64,000 nucleotides of DNA, from the NCBI GenBank assembly GCA_009741485.1, contig CM019216.1, positions 41,760,872 through 41,824,871 of the forward strand, in the 5' to 3' direction. This document shows, in pieces, positions 53,001 through 64,000 of the stretch (position 1 is the stretch's first letter; every line of letters begins with the position of its first letter). The translations under genes were made by a program, and so were the position numbers. The notes below the pieces were generated by a model. The model did no database searches. It was given only the letters and a program-made list of their open reading frames with translations, and was not told the origin of the DNA. The DNA is from Malurus cyaneus samueli (Eukaryota > Chordata > Aves > Passeriformes > Maluridae).

Positions 53001-54660
53001 CTGTCATGCACTGCAGCAGTTGCTTCCTTCATGCTCAAAGAAAAAAAAAAGTCCCAATCTACACCCTCCTATGAGCTTTGGTGGATTTTTTTATAGAACT
53101 ATACTAGTTCCTCAGATGATCTTTCACTACTCATATATGAGCATCCCCTCAGTCTGCTCCTCAGTCAACTGAGAACAGTTTGGTTCTATTTGCACACACC
53201 TTAATGTTTACCTATCTATTTATATATTGAAGTATCTCTTACTTTTCTTTTTATTTTGTGAGTATTTATATATATCTTACTTTTGAAAGTATCTTAAAGT
53301 ACTTTTATCTTTAAATAGATTTTATGTCCTACATCCCAACCCCCCAAATATTAATTCACAGCAATTCTTTCTCATGCAAAATATTGGAGACAGAATAATA
53401 TTGAAATAACTGTATCTGCTCAAAGGTTTTGTTTGCTTTTGTTGTGGTAATTACTCCATTTCATATGCAACTATAGACAATAAAACTAAATTAATAGCAA
53501 ACAACTGAGATTTCACATATAACATAGCTTCCCCTATGCATAATGTGAAAGTGAATCACCAACACCTTCACAATAGCACTGGATAGTTATTGTAATTTCC
53601 ATACACTGGAACTTACATGGCAAAAAAACTTGTAAATTAACTTGGCATCCAAGGAATTCCCTCAGTATCCAGATAAGAGATACGTCACATTTTCATATCT
53701 ATGTATCTAACTGAAGTGCTCAACTGAAGACATTCCAGAAGGCAGACATGTTTCTTCTTTTTGCCTCTACTCTTACCCCCACTTGTTTTTCTTTTAATGG
53801 TCACTTTTGCTCTTCTCCTGATGCCATTTCAGGTTTCATCAAAATGATTTTGGCTAAGGAGAACATTGGTAACTAGGAAAAGAGACCCCTCTCCTCCAAA
53901 CCCTGAACTTTGGTGTAGTATTAAATAACAACAAAAAATGGGCAAGATGATCTGAAATCCCTGTACCACAGCGATCTTTGATCTGTCTCAGAGATTTCCA
54001 TAATTTGCTTTGGCTGCTAAGCAACAAATTAAATATGATTTGTTATATTTAAATGCATTATTCCTCCTACTGCTCTTCTGACTGAAAAAATACAGTTATA
54101 ATAATGCTTTTGGCACAGAGCAATAGCCTTGAGCAAAGGTCCTGTATTTCAGCAGGTGTACTGATTGTGAGCCAAAGAATATATATTTGTTTGCCCTGAA
54201 GTAAAAATGAAGAAATACAGAGAACATAATGTCCTACAGTCTTTTTCCAGAGTCACTATTGTTTGGTTTGTCATCATACTTACAGGGATTACAATTTTGC
54301 CTAATTTAGCCAGCTATGGCAAAATAATAGGTAAGATAAATATAAGATGGATAAGTAACTCCACCTGAGAGGTCTCTGTTTGAGATCAACTAATTTACTG
54401 GGAATTCAGCACTCTGTTCTGAGATTTTACACATGTCGACGCTGCATTTCGGCTGAGAAAGTCAACTGAACAAAACCAAGTTTAGCATCCATCAAAAACA
54501 CCCCCTGCTCAGAAACCAGATGCACAACACTATTCTTTTGATTCTAATATTTGACTACTGTAACAAAGCACACAGAGAAAAAGAATTTAATGTGGAGTTT
54601 CAGTAAAAGTGCAGTGAAATCACAACAGACCTTTGTTTTCCAATTTACATGCACCATAAA
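50071..54660. other. Non-coding stretch, no gene recognised
   Basis: AT-rich. The longest frame in the window lies here (51699-52157, minus, 152 codons) but has no recognisable domain and starts in unremarkable context. Around 53215-53325 short AT-rich motifs recur (TATCTTACTTTTGAAAGTATCTTAAAGTACTTTTATC). Confidence 0.5.
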
Positions 54661-55455
54661 TTCATAGAATTACTGAATGGTTTAGCTTGGAAGAGACCTG
54701 TAAAGATTACCTTGTCCATCCCCCTGTCTTTTTAGTGAAAGGGACACTTTCCACGAGACCAGGCTGCTCAAAGTCCCATCCAACTTGGCCTTGAAAACTC
54801 CAATGGGACATACACACCTTCTTCAGAAAACCTGTGCCAGTGCCTTACCACCTTCACAGTGAAGAATTTCTTCCTAAAAACTAATTTAAACTTACTCTGT
54901 TTCAGTTTGAAGCCATTCCCCCTTGTCTTGTCACTACGTGCCCTTGTAAAGAAGTCCCTCTCCAGGTCTCTTCCCTCTTCAGCCCCCTTTAGGTACTGGA
55001 AGACTCCTGTAAAGTCTCGCTGGCATCCTCTCCTCCAGGCTGAACAACCCCAGCTCTCTCAGCCTGTCTTCATAGCAGAGGAGCTCCCATCCTCTGACCA
55101 TCCTCGTTTCCCTCCTCTGGACTCACTCCCTGCATGCCTCTCATGTTGGGATCCTCAGAGGTGGGTGCAGCACTGCAGGTGAGGTCTGACCAGAGCAGAG
55201 CAGAGGGGAACAATCCCCTCCCGCCCCTGTGGCCACGCTGCTTTTGGTGAGCCCAGGACTGAGTTTGCTTCCTGGGCTGTGAGTGCACACTGCTGGGTCA
55301 TGCTGAGCTTCTCATCCACCAACATCCCCACATCCTTCTCCTCAGGGCTGCTCTCCATCCCTTCTCTGCCCAGCCTGTGTTTGTGTTTGGGATTGCCCCA
55401 ACCCAGATGCAGAACCTTGTACTTGGCCTTGTTGAACTTCATATGGATCAGAAAA
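54661..55455 (-). mobile_element. CR1 LINE, longest copy in the window (about 0.8 kb)
   Basis: The 3' end begins TTCATAGAATTACTGAATGG. Inward follow GAAGAATTTCTTCCTAAAAACTAATTTAAACTTACTCTG, TTGAAGCCATTCCCCCTTGTC, CTCTCCAGGTCTCTTCCCTC, CATCCTCTCCTCCAGGCTGAACAACCCCAGCTCTCTCAGCCTG, GGACTCACTCCCTGCATG and AACCTTGTACTTGGCCTTGTTGAACTTCATATGGATC. The minus frame at 55155-55478 contains MKFNKAKYKVLHLGW and EKDVGMLVDEKLSMTQQCAL, which are CR1 pol C-terminal motifs. The reading frame is interrupted, so the element is inactive. It is the least diverged CR1 here by eye. Confidence 0.96.
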
Positions 55456-56929
55456 TTTTTCAGAGGGCAAGAGACCATTCGTATCTATGCTACTTCAATT
55501 TAAAAGACAAAATAAAATACTGTTAAAGATAGAAAATAACCTTTGAGTTTGGAGAAGGAAAGGAACACCCAGCTTCCTTTCACATCCTTAAAACAACTAT
55601 GTTAAATGTGAATTGAAAACAAGTAACAGCATTTGGTGTGTGGGCAGGAGGCATGCTTTGCTACTACCAGTGTTTGTCATACATCTACGGAATGTAAGGA
55701 CTTTTGGTCTTAATCTTGCAGTATTAATTGGTAAAACAGTAACAAAACCATCAGAATCATGGGAAAGTTTTATTTGTATACATCTTAGTGTCTATTTTTG
55801 AGAACTTAGTGTCTGTTTCTGAGAACTCTTGCATGTCTCATCTCAGTCACAGTAACTTTCTGTGCACACATTATTCAAATTTTTTATTATATATCTCATT
55901 ACTAGATGAACATTAGCCTGCAGTAACAATTTTGTGAGGAATATTTTCTTTATCCACATCATTATGATGGATGCCTTTAATTTCAGCTGCAATATTAAAG
56001 AAAAGTAAGCTGCTGGGTTACATGGTCAGAAAACATCTTTTAAAATTTTCATGAACGGAAGATTAACAAAAATTAATTTCTTCACACACCAATCTATCAG
56101 ACCTCATTCCTCCACTTTCTGTTCAAGTTGTATCTTCAAAAGAAATACTTAAGATGATAAGAGGTTTAGTTTGATCTCATTATTTATGTAAAATAATCCC
56201 AATATTAAGTAAATGAATCAAAACAAAGTATGACGACAAATATATTTGAAATACATGGGTATAAAGCAGGTTTTACTGCAAATATTCACAAATTGACTGT
56301 AACATTTTTGATATATCTATTCATTTTTCCTTATCTGAAAGCTGCCTGTATTCAAATCCCCAAAAAAGAAGTATTTATGAATCTATAAATAAGATTCAAC
56401 ACATAGTATATGGATGGACAGACTCTACCTGCATGACCTCCTCCAAGGGCAACAGAGAATAACAGAGTTTAAAAGATTGTATAACCACTGCTAGGACTAC
56501 TACTAGGAAATTCCAGAGTTTTCAACACTATTCAACTGTTCAGTAGGAATAACTTCTCATCACTGCGAAGATGAAAATTAAAAGAGAAGTATTCCTTTTC
56601 CTATTAATTTACAAAGTTGGAAATTAAACCTTCTTCTCTAAGATATAAATCTAAGGAAGCCCTTTGGGCACTGGGCCTTCAAGATGTTCAGGACTAGTTT
56701 TCTTTCCCTTTGCCAAGTCCTTGATTCCTGAGTCATCTTTAAACTATCACAGATTGTAAGTAGAGTTGTACAGAACATCTAGTTCTGCTCTTGTTTTGAC
56801 ATGGGAAAAAAACCCAAAAAACCCTAGACAAACAAAATCCCATACCCAAACTCACTATATGATAGGGGAAAGAATGGCATGGAGAAATTTGAGGAATGAG
56901 TTATCTGAGACTGTGTAAGAATGAGGAGA
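55456..56929. other. Non-coding stretch with a small tandem repeat
   Basis: AT-rich; a 21-bp duplication lies at 55784-55825. No exon was recognised. Confidence 0.5.
55784..55825. repeat. Tandem duplication of a 21-bp unit
   Basis: CTTAGTGTCTATTTTTGAGAA is followed directly by CTTAGTGTCTGTTTCTGAGAA, two mismatches apart. Confidence 0.95.
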
Positions 56930-57190
56930 TAAGGCTGACAGCTGGCAGCTGACTGGACAAGTGGCAGCGCTGCTGAGAAGGACCTAAGGGCTGCAACAGA
57001 CCCTAAACTGAAGATGAGCCAACAACATTTTTTCATCACAGATAAGGCAAATGGCACACTGGGCTGGATTAGGGAGGAAAAAAACAAGCCAGAAACAAGA
57101 ACAAAAGAAAAGTTACCCTTTTGCCTCTACCTCAGTACTAGTCGGGAAAACCTATAATACTGGGTTTGGGATTTCAGCTTCAAAAAGGCT
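56930..57190 (+). mobile_element. CR1 LINE internal fragment (pol C-terminal region)
   Basis: GTGGCAGCGCTGCTGAGAAGGACCTAAGGGC, ACCCTAAACTGAAGATGAGCCAACAAC, AAGGCAAATGGCACACTGGGCTGGATTAGGGAGG and CCCTTTTGCCTCTACCTCAGTACTAGT match the sense strand of CR1 pol just before its stop (ANGILGWI-like and LYSALV-like segments). No terminal repeat was seen, so it is truncated at both ends. Confidence 0.82.
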
Positions 57191-57699
57191 GTTAGGGAAA
57201 TGGACAGGGCCCTCCTGGATAGTAAAGGGCTGAGAGCTCAACCTCCAAGCAGACTAGGCAAGCTAGTCATTTCAGCCAAAAGGACTCAGGAGCAATTTAA
57301 TAACAGCAAGTGACACAGTTCTGAGTTCAGCAGGGGTCTGGACTACATAAAGCAAAGCTCCCTACTCATCACAACTATGGTTTTGTCTTATGAAAACTCT
57401 TCAAAACTGCTAAGGGTTTAAAAGAATAGGGAAAATGGGAATATATGGGAAAATTAACCAAATTTTCCTAGTGTTATGGTAATTATTTAGATATTGTAGT
57501 ACTATCTCCCCTTACAGAAGTTGTTTCAATACAAAATGAAACAGGAAGGAAGATTACAATTACTACTAAAATAAAACATGTCCCATCAGCTGAGGCATAT
57601 AACATACAAAGAAATGGTCTGAATTAAATGAGCCCTGATGATGTACTAAAGGATTTATTCTGAGAGAATGTAATGCAAAATAAACTCCTTGCCCGCCTG

Positions 57700-57721
57700 C
57701 CCCCCCCCCCCCCCCCCCCCC
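57700..57721. repeat. Poly-C run, 22 nt
   Basis: Twenty-two consecutive C residues after GCCCGCCTG. The complementary G22 is on the WASF1 strand. Homopolymer length may be affected by sequencing error. Confidence 0.95.
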
Positions 57722-58762
57722 AGTATTACTTTAACTTTTTCTTTAAACTGTGCATATTAATTCTGGGAAATAAACATTACAGATGTCCGTCTGACATGAC
57801 ATCAGATTACTGGTAACTAACATGCATGCAAACTGCTTATTAGATTTTAAAATAATCTCCTTCTACCGTTTTACAGAAGATTGACAGCATAAAATCTTAC
57901 TTCATTTTAACTGTCAAAATTATTGCCTATTCTATTTCCAAATCCCTCATTCCCAAGTTTATTAATGAAGTTTCCCCATCTATACTGTCACATTTACAAC
58001 TAAGAAGTTAATTGGAAGGAGTCATACAATAATGTGTCTCCAGTTTGAAATAACATATTTACAAGAATTATTTTCCTCAGTCCAAGTTTAAGAAGAATAA
58101 GGACCAGTTACAGCAGAGATTTTAGAAAGAATGTTCTGTGTATAATACTCATCATTGTTATTTCTCACAAAAGCCCAACTGATGTGCAAAGTCTCAAATC
58201 TACACAGATGTCTTATTTTCTTACTCTGCTAGTTTAAAATTAAGCATACTGTGATAAGAATGAAAAAGACAGCTTCTGTCTTGAAAGAGAAACTTCAGAA
58301 ATTCCCTCCAGCCACTCAGCTTTCCCAGTCTACTTCTTTTTATAAGGAGCCTGATTCTATTGAAATCAATTGCAAGGCCTCCTTGATTTCACACGTGTAG
58401 AAATAGACTGGACAATAATTCTTGGAAAAGTTTTGTATAAATCTGCAATGAATACTTTGGTAATAATTTAATACCAACTTTTTAAGCAGTACAGATAGAA
58501 ATCCCCCTATCTCTACTTCAAGCATGCAGGTAAAATTGTTTGAAAAGAATAGAATATTAATTCAAGAAAAATATAATCCAGGGGAAAAAACCAAAACCTT
58601 GGATGAGTACCAGCCCGGCTTACTGTAAGACCACACAATTGCAGGGTGCCTTGAATGCAAAAACCATCAGCAGGGACTACTTAATGAAATTGGTACCTGA
58701 AGAAATTCTTGACAATCTACATTCTAACAAGCACATTTCTGAAACTAATGATCTTTATAGAT

Positions 58763-58860
58763 ATTAAAATAAATATTATATATTATATAGAATATATATA
58801 TTAAATGTATCATATTAAATATCATAACATATTAAAATTGAAATATTATACCATATAAAA
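58763..58860. repeat. AT-rich low-complexity tract
   Basis: Dominated by TATTATATATTATATAGAATATATAT-like words with almost no G or C over about 100 bases. Confidence 0.85.
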
Positions 58861-61855
58861 GCCATATTGTTTTCCAAAATACATACATTGAAGAGAAACA
58901 GAGACAGGCTTTCTGCCTCAAGTTCAGTGTCCACAGTGCAAGAATTTTATACAACATGTTAGGCTAAGTTAGTTATAAAGTTTCAGATTGCATAATGTTC
59001 TTAAAATCAAACACTGCTGAGGCTTTGTGCAGATTGTTAACATAAGGCACTGAAGCCTTATACCCACACTTAAATAACTGGCTCTGCAAAACATGGTGTT
59101 GCTGCCTTTATGGAAAAAAGTATGTCAGGAGGTAAGATGAAAACCTAATTAATATTCTGAGATTATAGGATGAATGACAATGGTTAACAAGATATTAGTC
59201 TGTCTAATAGCTCTTCAAATAAAATAAACAGTGCCCATAAATAGGCTCGACTAATATCTACAGGCTTTTCAGTTCTGCATAGGGTTTCAAGTCTCAAGTT
59301 GCAGTTTAATCTAGTTTTGTATCTCATAACCCTCTTCCTTCCCTCAGATTTTTGTAAGATTGTAAATTCAGGTGTTCTTATTTTCTTAAATAAGGATTTA
59401 AGGAAGGATCTGCATTTTGATCCTCTGCATCCTTAATATTTTTGTTACCTTTCTCTGCTTGCTTTTGTCCTTCTACTTTGTTTTCAATCATATTTTCCAC
59501 TGATTAAAGTTCCATATAGGATTTGTTTCCCAGAAGGAAGGCTTTTTTTCTTTCCCTAACTGCTATTTTCTATTTCTTCTCAAATGTTCATATCTGCATG
59601 CTTGAGCTTTCTTCCAATGCTCCTTCACCTCTCATTTCCTAAACTGTTTATCTACACACAAGATTTATTTCTCTATCTACCCTTTCAAGCTCCCAGATTA
59701 ATTTCCTCCTTATAGCATACCTTCTATCCTTCAATCCCTATCCACCCTTTCAACTTCATTCACAGTGCATACAATCTATATCTCTATATATATTAAGCTA
59801 TCTACATTCAATACATCATTAAAGAAAACCTTGAGATTTTTACTACCAGTTTCAAAAGGGTGGGGGCTTTAAATAATTTAAGAGAAAATTGGGCAGTTTT
59901 ATGTTAATTTTCCTAGGGGAGAAATCACACAGAAGCCTCCAATGCCCTTCACATTCAGTAGGCATTTGAAAAAAATCACTAATGCTTTTAATTTCTCTAT
60001 TCCATCTGACTCCTCCCTACAGTTTCTTGCTGCACTGCTTCACCCATCTTAACTTGATGATTAAACTTCAGTGTCTTCACAGATAATGCTGTATATTGAT
60101 CCCACTCATCTATATCTTGCAGCTTCATCACACCAGGATGTGATCACAGACAAGTATGGACATCATCATTCTCATTACATGCTGAAAGGAACCAAAAAAA
60201 TCTCTCTTTTTCACACATGGCAGACTGACCACAACAGGGGTTTCCTCAGGTTTGCAGAACTGTTGTCATCTTGATGTCAGTAAGACAAACTGCCAAGTAC
60301 GATAGTGATCACACTCCCCTTCTCATCATTTGTCAGGTTTAGTTTTTTCCCAAGGAGAGAAAGAAGTAGATAAAACACACTTTGAAAAAAAAATGTCAAA
60401 TTACTGGAGTAAAATGGACTGACTAGTCTGTGTTCTTGTTTCAGCCTTTTAGGTGAAAGAGAGTGGGCATTTTGTTGATGGCTTTTTACCAACAAGTTTT
60501 CACTAACCTCTAACTTAATGGTTTGGTTTTTTTCTTCATCTGTCTTCCTCCCAAAGACCAGGCTTGGGAAAAGAATTTTGAAATCTCCCCATCTCATCCC
60601 CACCCACAGCTCCACTAAGTAGCTGCATTAGCACAAGTGGCCGTTAAACCAAACTTTTTCTTCTTGAGGCAAAACTGCATTACCCATAGTCTGTAACTGG
60701 AAAGAAAAGGAAGATGACAAGCTTTCGATTTTGACTTTCCACTTTGACATTTTCTAATAACTACCAATGGGAAAAAATTATTGAGAAGCAGAAAAATACT
60801 GAGCTTCCTTTTTCAGGAAATTATGTATTCATGTAAAAAGTACAAATTTCTTGAAAGAGAGTCAGGATTTCACTTGAACACTCCTGACATACAAGAGAAG
60901 AACAAACTGAATAAAGAGATTATTTTGCACACCATCTTAGCAGATTTCAAGACTGTATTTTATTTTGCTAAATCTGCCTCATTACAAAAAGCTTTAATAC
61001 TTTAAAAAATGGTTTCCTGAGATGTCCACATAAATTGTGTTATAGTGGTGATTTAGCAATACCCAGAAATGAGACTATTATTGCAGAAAACAACACTTGA
61101 GCTTTCCTTTAATTTGGTGGCAGAATTTTTAAGACTCAGTTGGGACCCTGAGCAAATTTCTTTTGGAACATAACTGCCCATGTGATCCTGAGGCTGCTCA
61201 CTGTTCTTGTTGGCAATTTCCCATACTTTTCCAAATCCTATTTTTCACCTGTTAAAACTCATTTGTAATTATTGGTTTCTTCCAGTCTTGAGACAAGAAG
61301 ATAAAACCAAACAGTTTTCTTCCTTAATAATACTGCTGCCCAGGCATTAAAGAGCACAGAGAAGCTCTAACAGTTCTGTTTGGCTTTCATTATAACCATT
61401 ATAAATGCTGTGAGCTGTTACATGACATTTATATTTATTATAGTTATGAATGGTCACAGCAATCCTTTAGGATTTCACACACAAATCACCTATCACCAAG
61501 GATAACTTGCCTGACCTTCTGCATCTTTATTTTAATAAAACTGTTTCAATTTTTTAAAAAATCACTCAAGATCATGGTTTTATTTTGTTATCTCTAAATA
61601 CAGTTCTGTCTACAATGAAAGCATAAACAAATCTTTTAAACAGTAACTGCAAAGATTTGTTTAGAATATTTTTTCACATCCTGGGCATAAACAAATGCAC
61701 TAAGTTAGTAAAAAATTTCTTTTCTGAGCAAGCTTTATATATCACAATGTCAAAATACTCCCCAAAATAATTCCCACATGTATAAGAGTTGTTAATAATT
61801 AAAAAAAAAAAGAACAAAAATAAATGGCATATGATTTCAAAATTTCTCTTCATAT

Positions 61856-61985
61856 TACAGAGTCACAGATAACAGTTACAGAATATTTTGAGTTGGAAGG
61901 AACCCACTAAGATCATCAGTCTAACTCCTGGCCCTGCACAGGGCAGCCCCAAGAATCACATCATGTACCTTATCAGTGGCTCTCA
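61856..61985 (-). mobile_element. CR1 LINE 3' tail fragment
   Basis: TTACAGAATATTTTGAGTTGGAAGGAACCCACTAAGATCATCAGTCTAACTCCTGGCCCTGCACAGGGCAGCCCCAAGAATCACATCATGT is the reverse complement of an avian CR1 3' UTR, from the same subfamily as the copy at 22807, which shares GGCCCTGCACAGG and CCCCA. Confidence 0.92.
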
Positions 61986-64000
61986 AAATTATACTAGTTA
62001 TTACAAATAAACCAAAATGGTTATAGTCTTTACATTCTAGAATTTACTGGTCAAACACTGTTCCTTTGCTGTCTTCTTTATCTTGATACAAATTTCTAGC
62101 TTTCAGTTTAAAATTCAACTCCTATTAAATGTCATTTTTTTCTGTAGACACATAATGGTGAACTTATGAAAATAAGCATAGTATAATACATCATTTTAGC
62201 AGTCCAGCCTTTAAAATATTTGAAAGAGCCATAATCCTCACAACTATAATAACAATAGACAGAAATTCTTTATTACTATTTAGAGCAATTAGAAAAGAAA
62301 ATCCAAGCAATAACTTTAATTTACTACTTATTATTTAGGCTGTTAAAATGATTAAGCCTTTCACATCCATTGAAGTGACCCACCAATTTCAGTAAGCATA
62401 GCTTGACAGCAGCTGTAAGAGTTTGCAATACATTTACTTGCCCAGCCTTGTGGATGATACCTACACATTATAACAAGTCCTGCATGTCATCATTCTACTT
62501 TATCATGCAGACAAGGCTTACCTCTACCACTAAAGGAGAACAAAGCACTTTATTTACCGCCTCACTTAGCAAGAAACAAAATGGTAAGTAATTCATTCCA
62601 CAACTGAAGCTGTTTTCTCTTGCTCAAACTAGAGCTTCAGCAAGCATCACCATTTTGTAAAAAAGAGAAGGCAATGGTGAGATGAGGAAAATAAAATCAG
62701 AAGATTAATTAAATGCTTATATTTAGTGTTCAAAAACTAAAACCAGACAAGGATAGTGTAAAAAGCAACATCTACTAAGAAGAGTTTAAATTTTTAATTT
62801 TTTTTCTTAATTTTTTTATCTAAAAGCTCAAAAAGTAGAAGTCAACATTTTGTCAACGTCTGCTAAAACATGCTGTCAACTTTTGTCAATTTTTATTGTT
62901 TGAAGTACAGTTATTTTTAGAAGAATTATATTTAGTAGTGAGTTAAACTAGCCCGTTCACATTGCACACTACTGCTTAATACTTCTGACAGTAGCTGTTG
63001 TCTTTCTTTTATGGCCAACTTAAAAAAAAAAAAAAAACAAAAAACCACAAAACATTAAGGGAACTACACTCTCGAGATGAGAGTACAGCTCTAAAAGTTG
63101 TTTAATGGCTGAGTGAATGCAACTACTATTTCAAGCACTAACGTGGACTGCAGAGGTCAGCAAGGGCTGAAGTGAAATGCTCACTTCAATTAGTTTCTAA
63201 TACCTGAAGTTCAAAATGTTCTGACAAAGAGTAACTTATGAATTCCATTAAATATCCATTATATATATGTCACAACAGAATGTTAAAGTGACTTAAAGCT
63301 CTTCAGTTCTTCAGCTACTAAAAAGCAGTGGTCACACATCATCTGCATAGATCTCTTTCTCCATGACAGCAGCTGTCAATCTCATGTTGCACTGAAGCAC
63401 ACTGTCCCCTTACAGATGAGGCTCTCTCTGGGGCCATTTTGGGTGATGTGACAGACCATGGATGGCAAACACTGAGGTGAGAAGAAAATCATTAGATGGC
63501 ATTCTCTAAGGCAAGCCCATCACTGCCCTTTAGAGAAGCAGTGGTTTTGGGTACTTTCTCCACTGAAAGATAGTGAACTTACTGCCTCTCTGCATTCCTC
63601 ATTCTCAGCTGTGTTTTGTGGGTATGCACAGAGGTACAACTGAGCAGGGATAGTCAAACCAAGGTAGTGTTTCTCAAACTGCAGTAAAAAGATGCTCAGC
63701 ATCTTCAAGGAAAAAGGTTTGAAAATTACTTGTTTTAGAAAAGGTTCTATATACACCTTAGCAGCATCACAGCAATGAAGGTTTGCAACACACCACCAGG
63801 AAGAGATGCTAAAGAATATCAGGCACTGAAAATGTGGGAACACTGATAGGTGTTGAATTTTTTGCTCAAAATCCCTCTGCTGCGTGTAGGAATAGATCAC
63901 CTTCACAAATTCATGCTCCATTGCAATAAAAAAGCTGACAGTAAATCAGCACTTACAGAGGTGCTGTATTTAGGAGAGTGAGAAGAAAATACTGTGACTT
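61986..64000. other. Non-coding stretch to the right edge
   Basis: AT-rich with an A16 run (63022-63037) and a cluster of GTCAA words (62841-62890). The minus-strand frame at 63520-63921 (133 codons) has no recognised domain. I see no sign of the neighbouring gene CDC40, which in mammals lies head to head with WASF1. Confidence 0.5.
63022..63037. repeat. Poly-A run, 16 nt
   Basis: Uninterrupted A16 followed by CAAAAAACC; no retroelement body was recognised beside it. Confidence 0.9.

Larger units (their letters stand above)
57191..61855. other. Non-coding stretch with a C22 tract and AT-only low complexity
   Basis: It contains the C22 run (57700-57721) and an almost purely A/T patch (about 58763-58860). 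Frames at 60071-60274 and 60277-60615 show no recognised domain. No exon was assigned. Confidence 0.5.

Noticed and set aside
54859..55503. Open frames on both strands at 54859-55503 that look protein-like
   Set aside because: They lie within a CR1 LINE; the minus frame carries CR1 pol C-terminal motifs and the plus frames are antisense shadows.

Overview
The window is a vertebrate, almost certainly avian, nuclear segment: AT-rich, intron-dominated DNA with no prokaryotic gene organisation. The evidence for a bird is a set of CR1 LINE tails with the typical avian 3' end (tandem ATTCTATGA-like octamers) and two LTR fragments that read like bird ERVL-type LTRs. The CR1 copies include avian-type tails and much older reptile-type relics.

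The only protein-coding gene I can support is WASF1 (WAVE1), on the minus strand. Two consecutive coding exons are present. One encodes residues 1-44 plus one base of codon 45 (17662-17530). The next encodes the rest of codon 45 through residue 89 plus one base of codon 90 (6919-6785). Both have textbook splice sites (AG acceptors, GTAAGT donors), both introns are phase 1, and the reading frame is continuous across the 10.6-kb intron. Later WASF1 exons were not found between 1 and 6784 and should lie beyond the left edge. The initiator exon carries only 28 nt of 5' UTR behind a splice acceptor, so the promoter and at least one noncoding exon must lie at higher coordinates, inside or beyond the window.

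Layout: 1-6784 is the intron 3' of the second coding exon, with a CpG-rich block at the extreme left edge and an ERVL-type solo LTR at 5086-5622. 6920-17529 is the intron between the coding exons, with an old CR1 relic and a short CR1 tail. 17691-64000 has no recognisable coding exon and is interpreted as 5'-UTR intron or upstream sequence. It holds most of the CR1 copies, a second LTR 3' end (about 47280-47503), several small tandem duplications, homopolymer runs including a C22 tract, and a GC/CpG-rich island (about 26990-27330). That island ends, on the WASF1 strand, in a plausible splice donor and is the best candidate in the window for an alternative first exon or promoter.

I found no tRNA, rRNA, CRISPR or operon structure, and no clearly new biological system. 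Almost all the open reading frames outside WASF1 are short chance frames or fragments of CR1 reverse transcriptase. The most useful leads are the candidate WASF1 alternative promoter, the CpG-rich block at the left edge, and the retroelement layers in the WASF1 introns.
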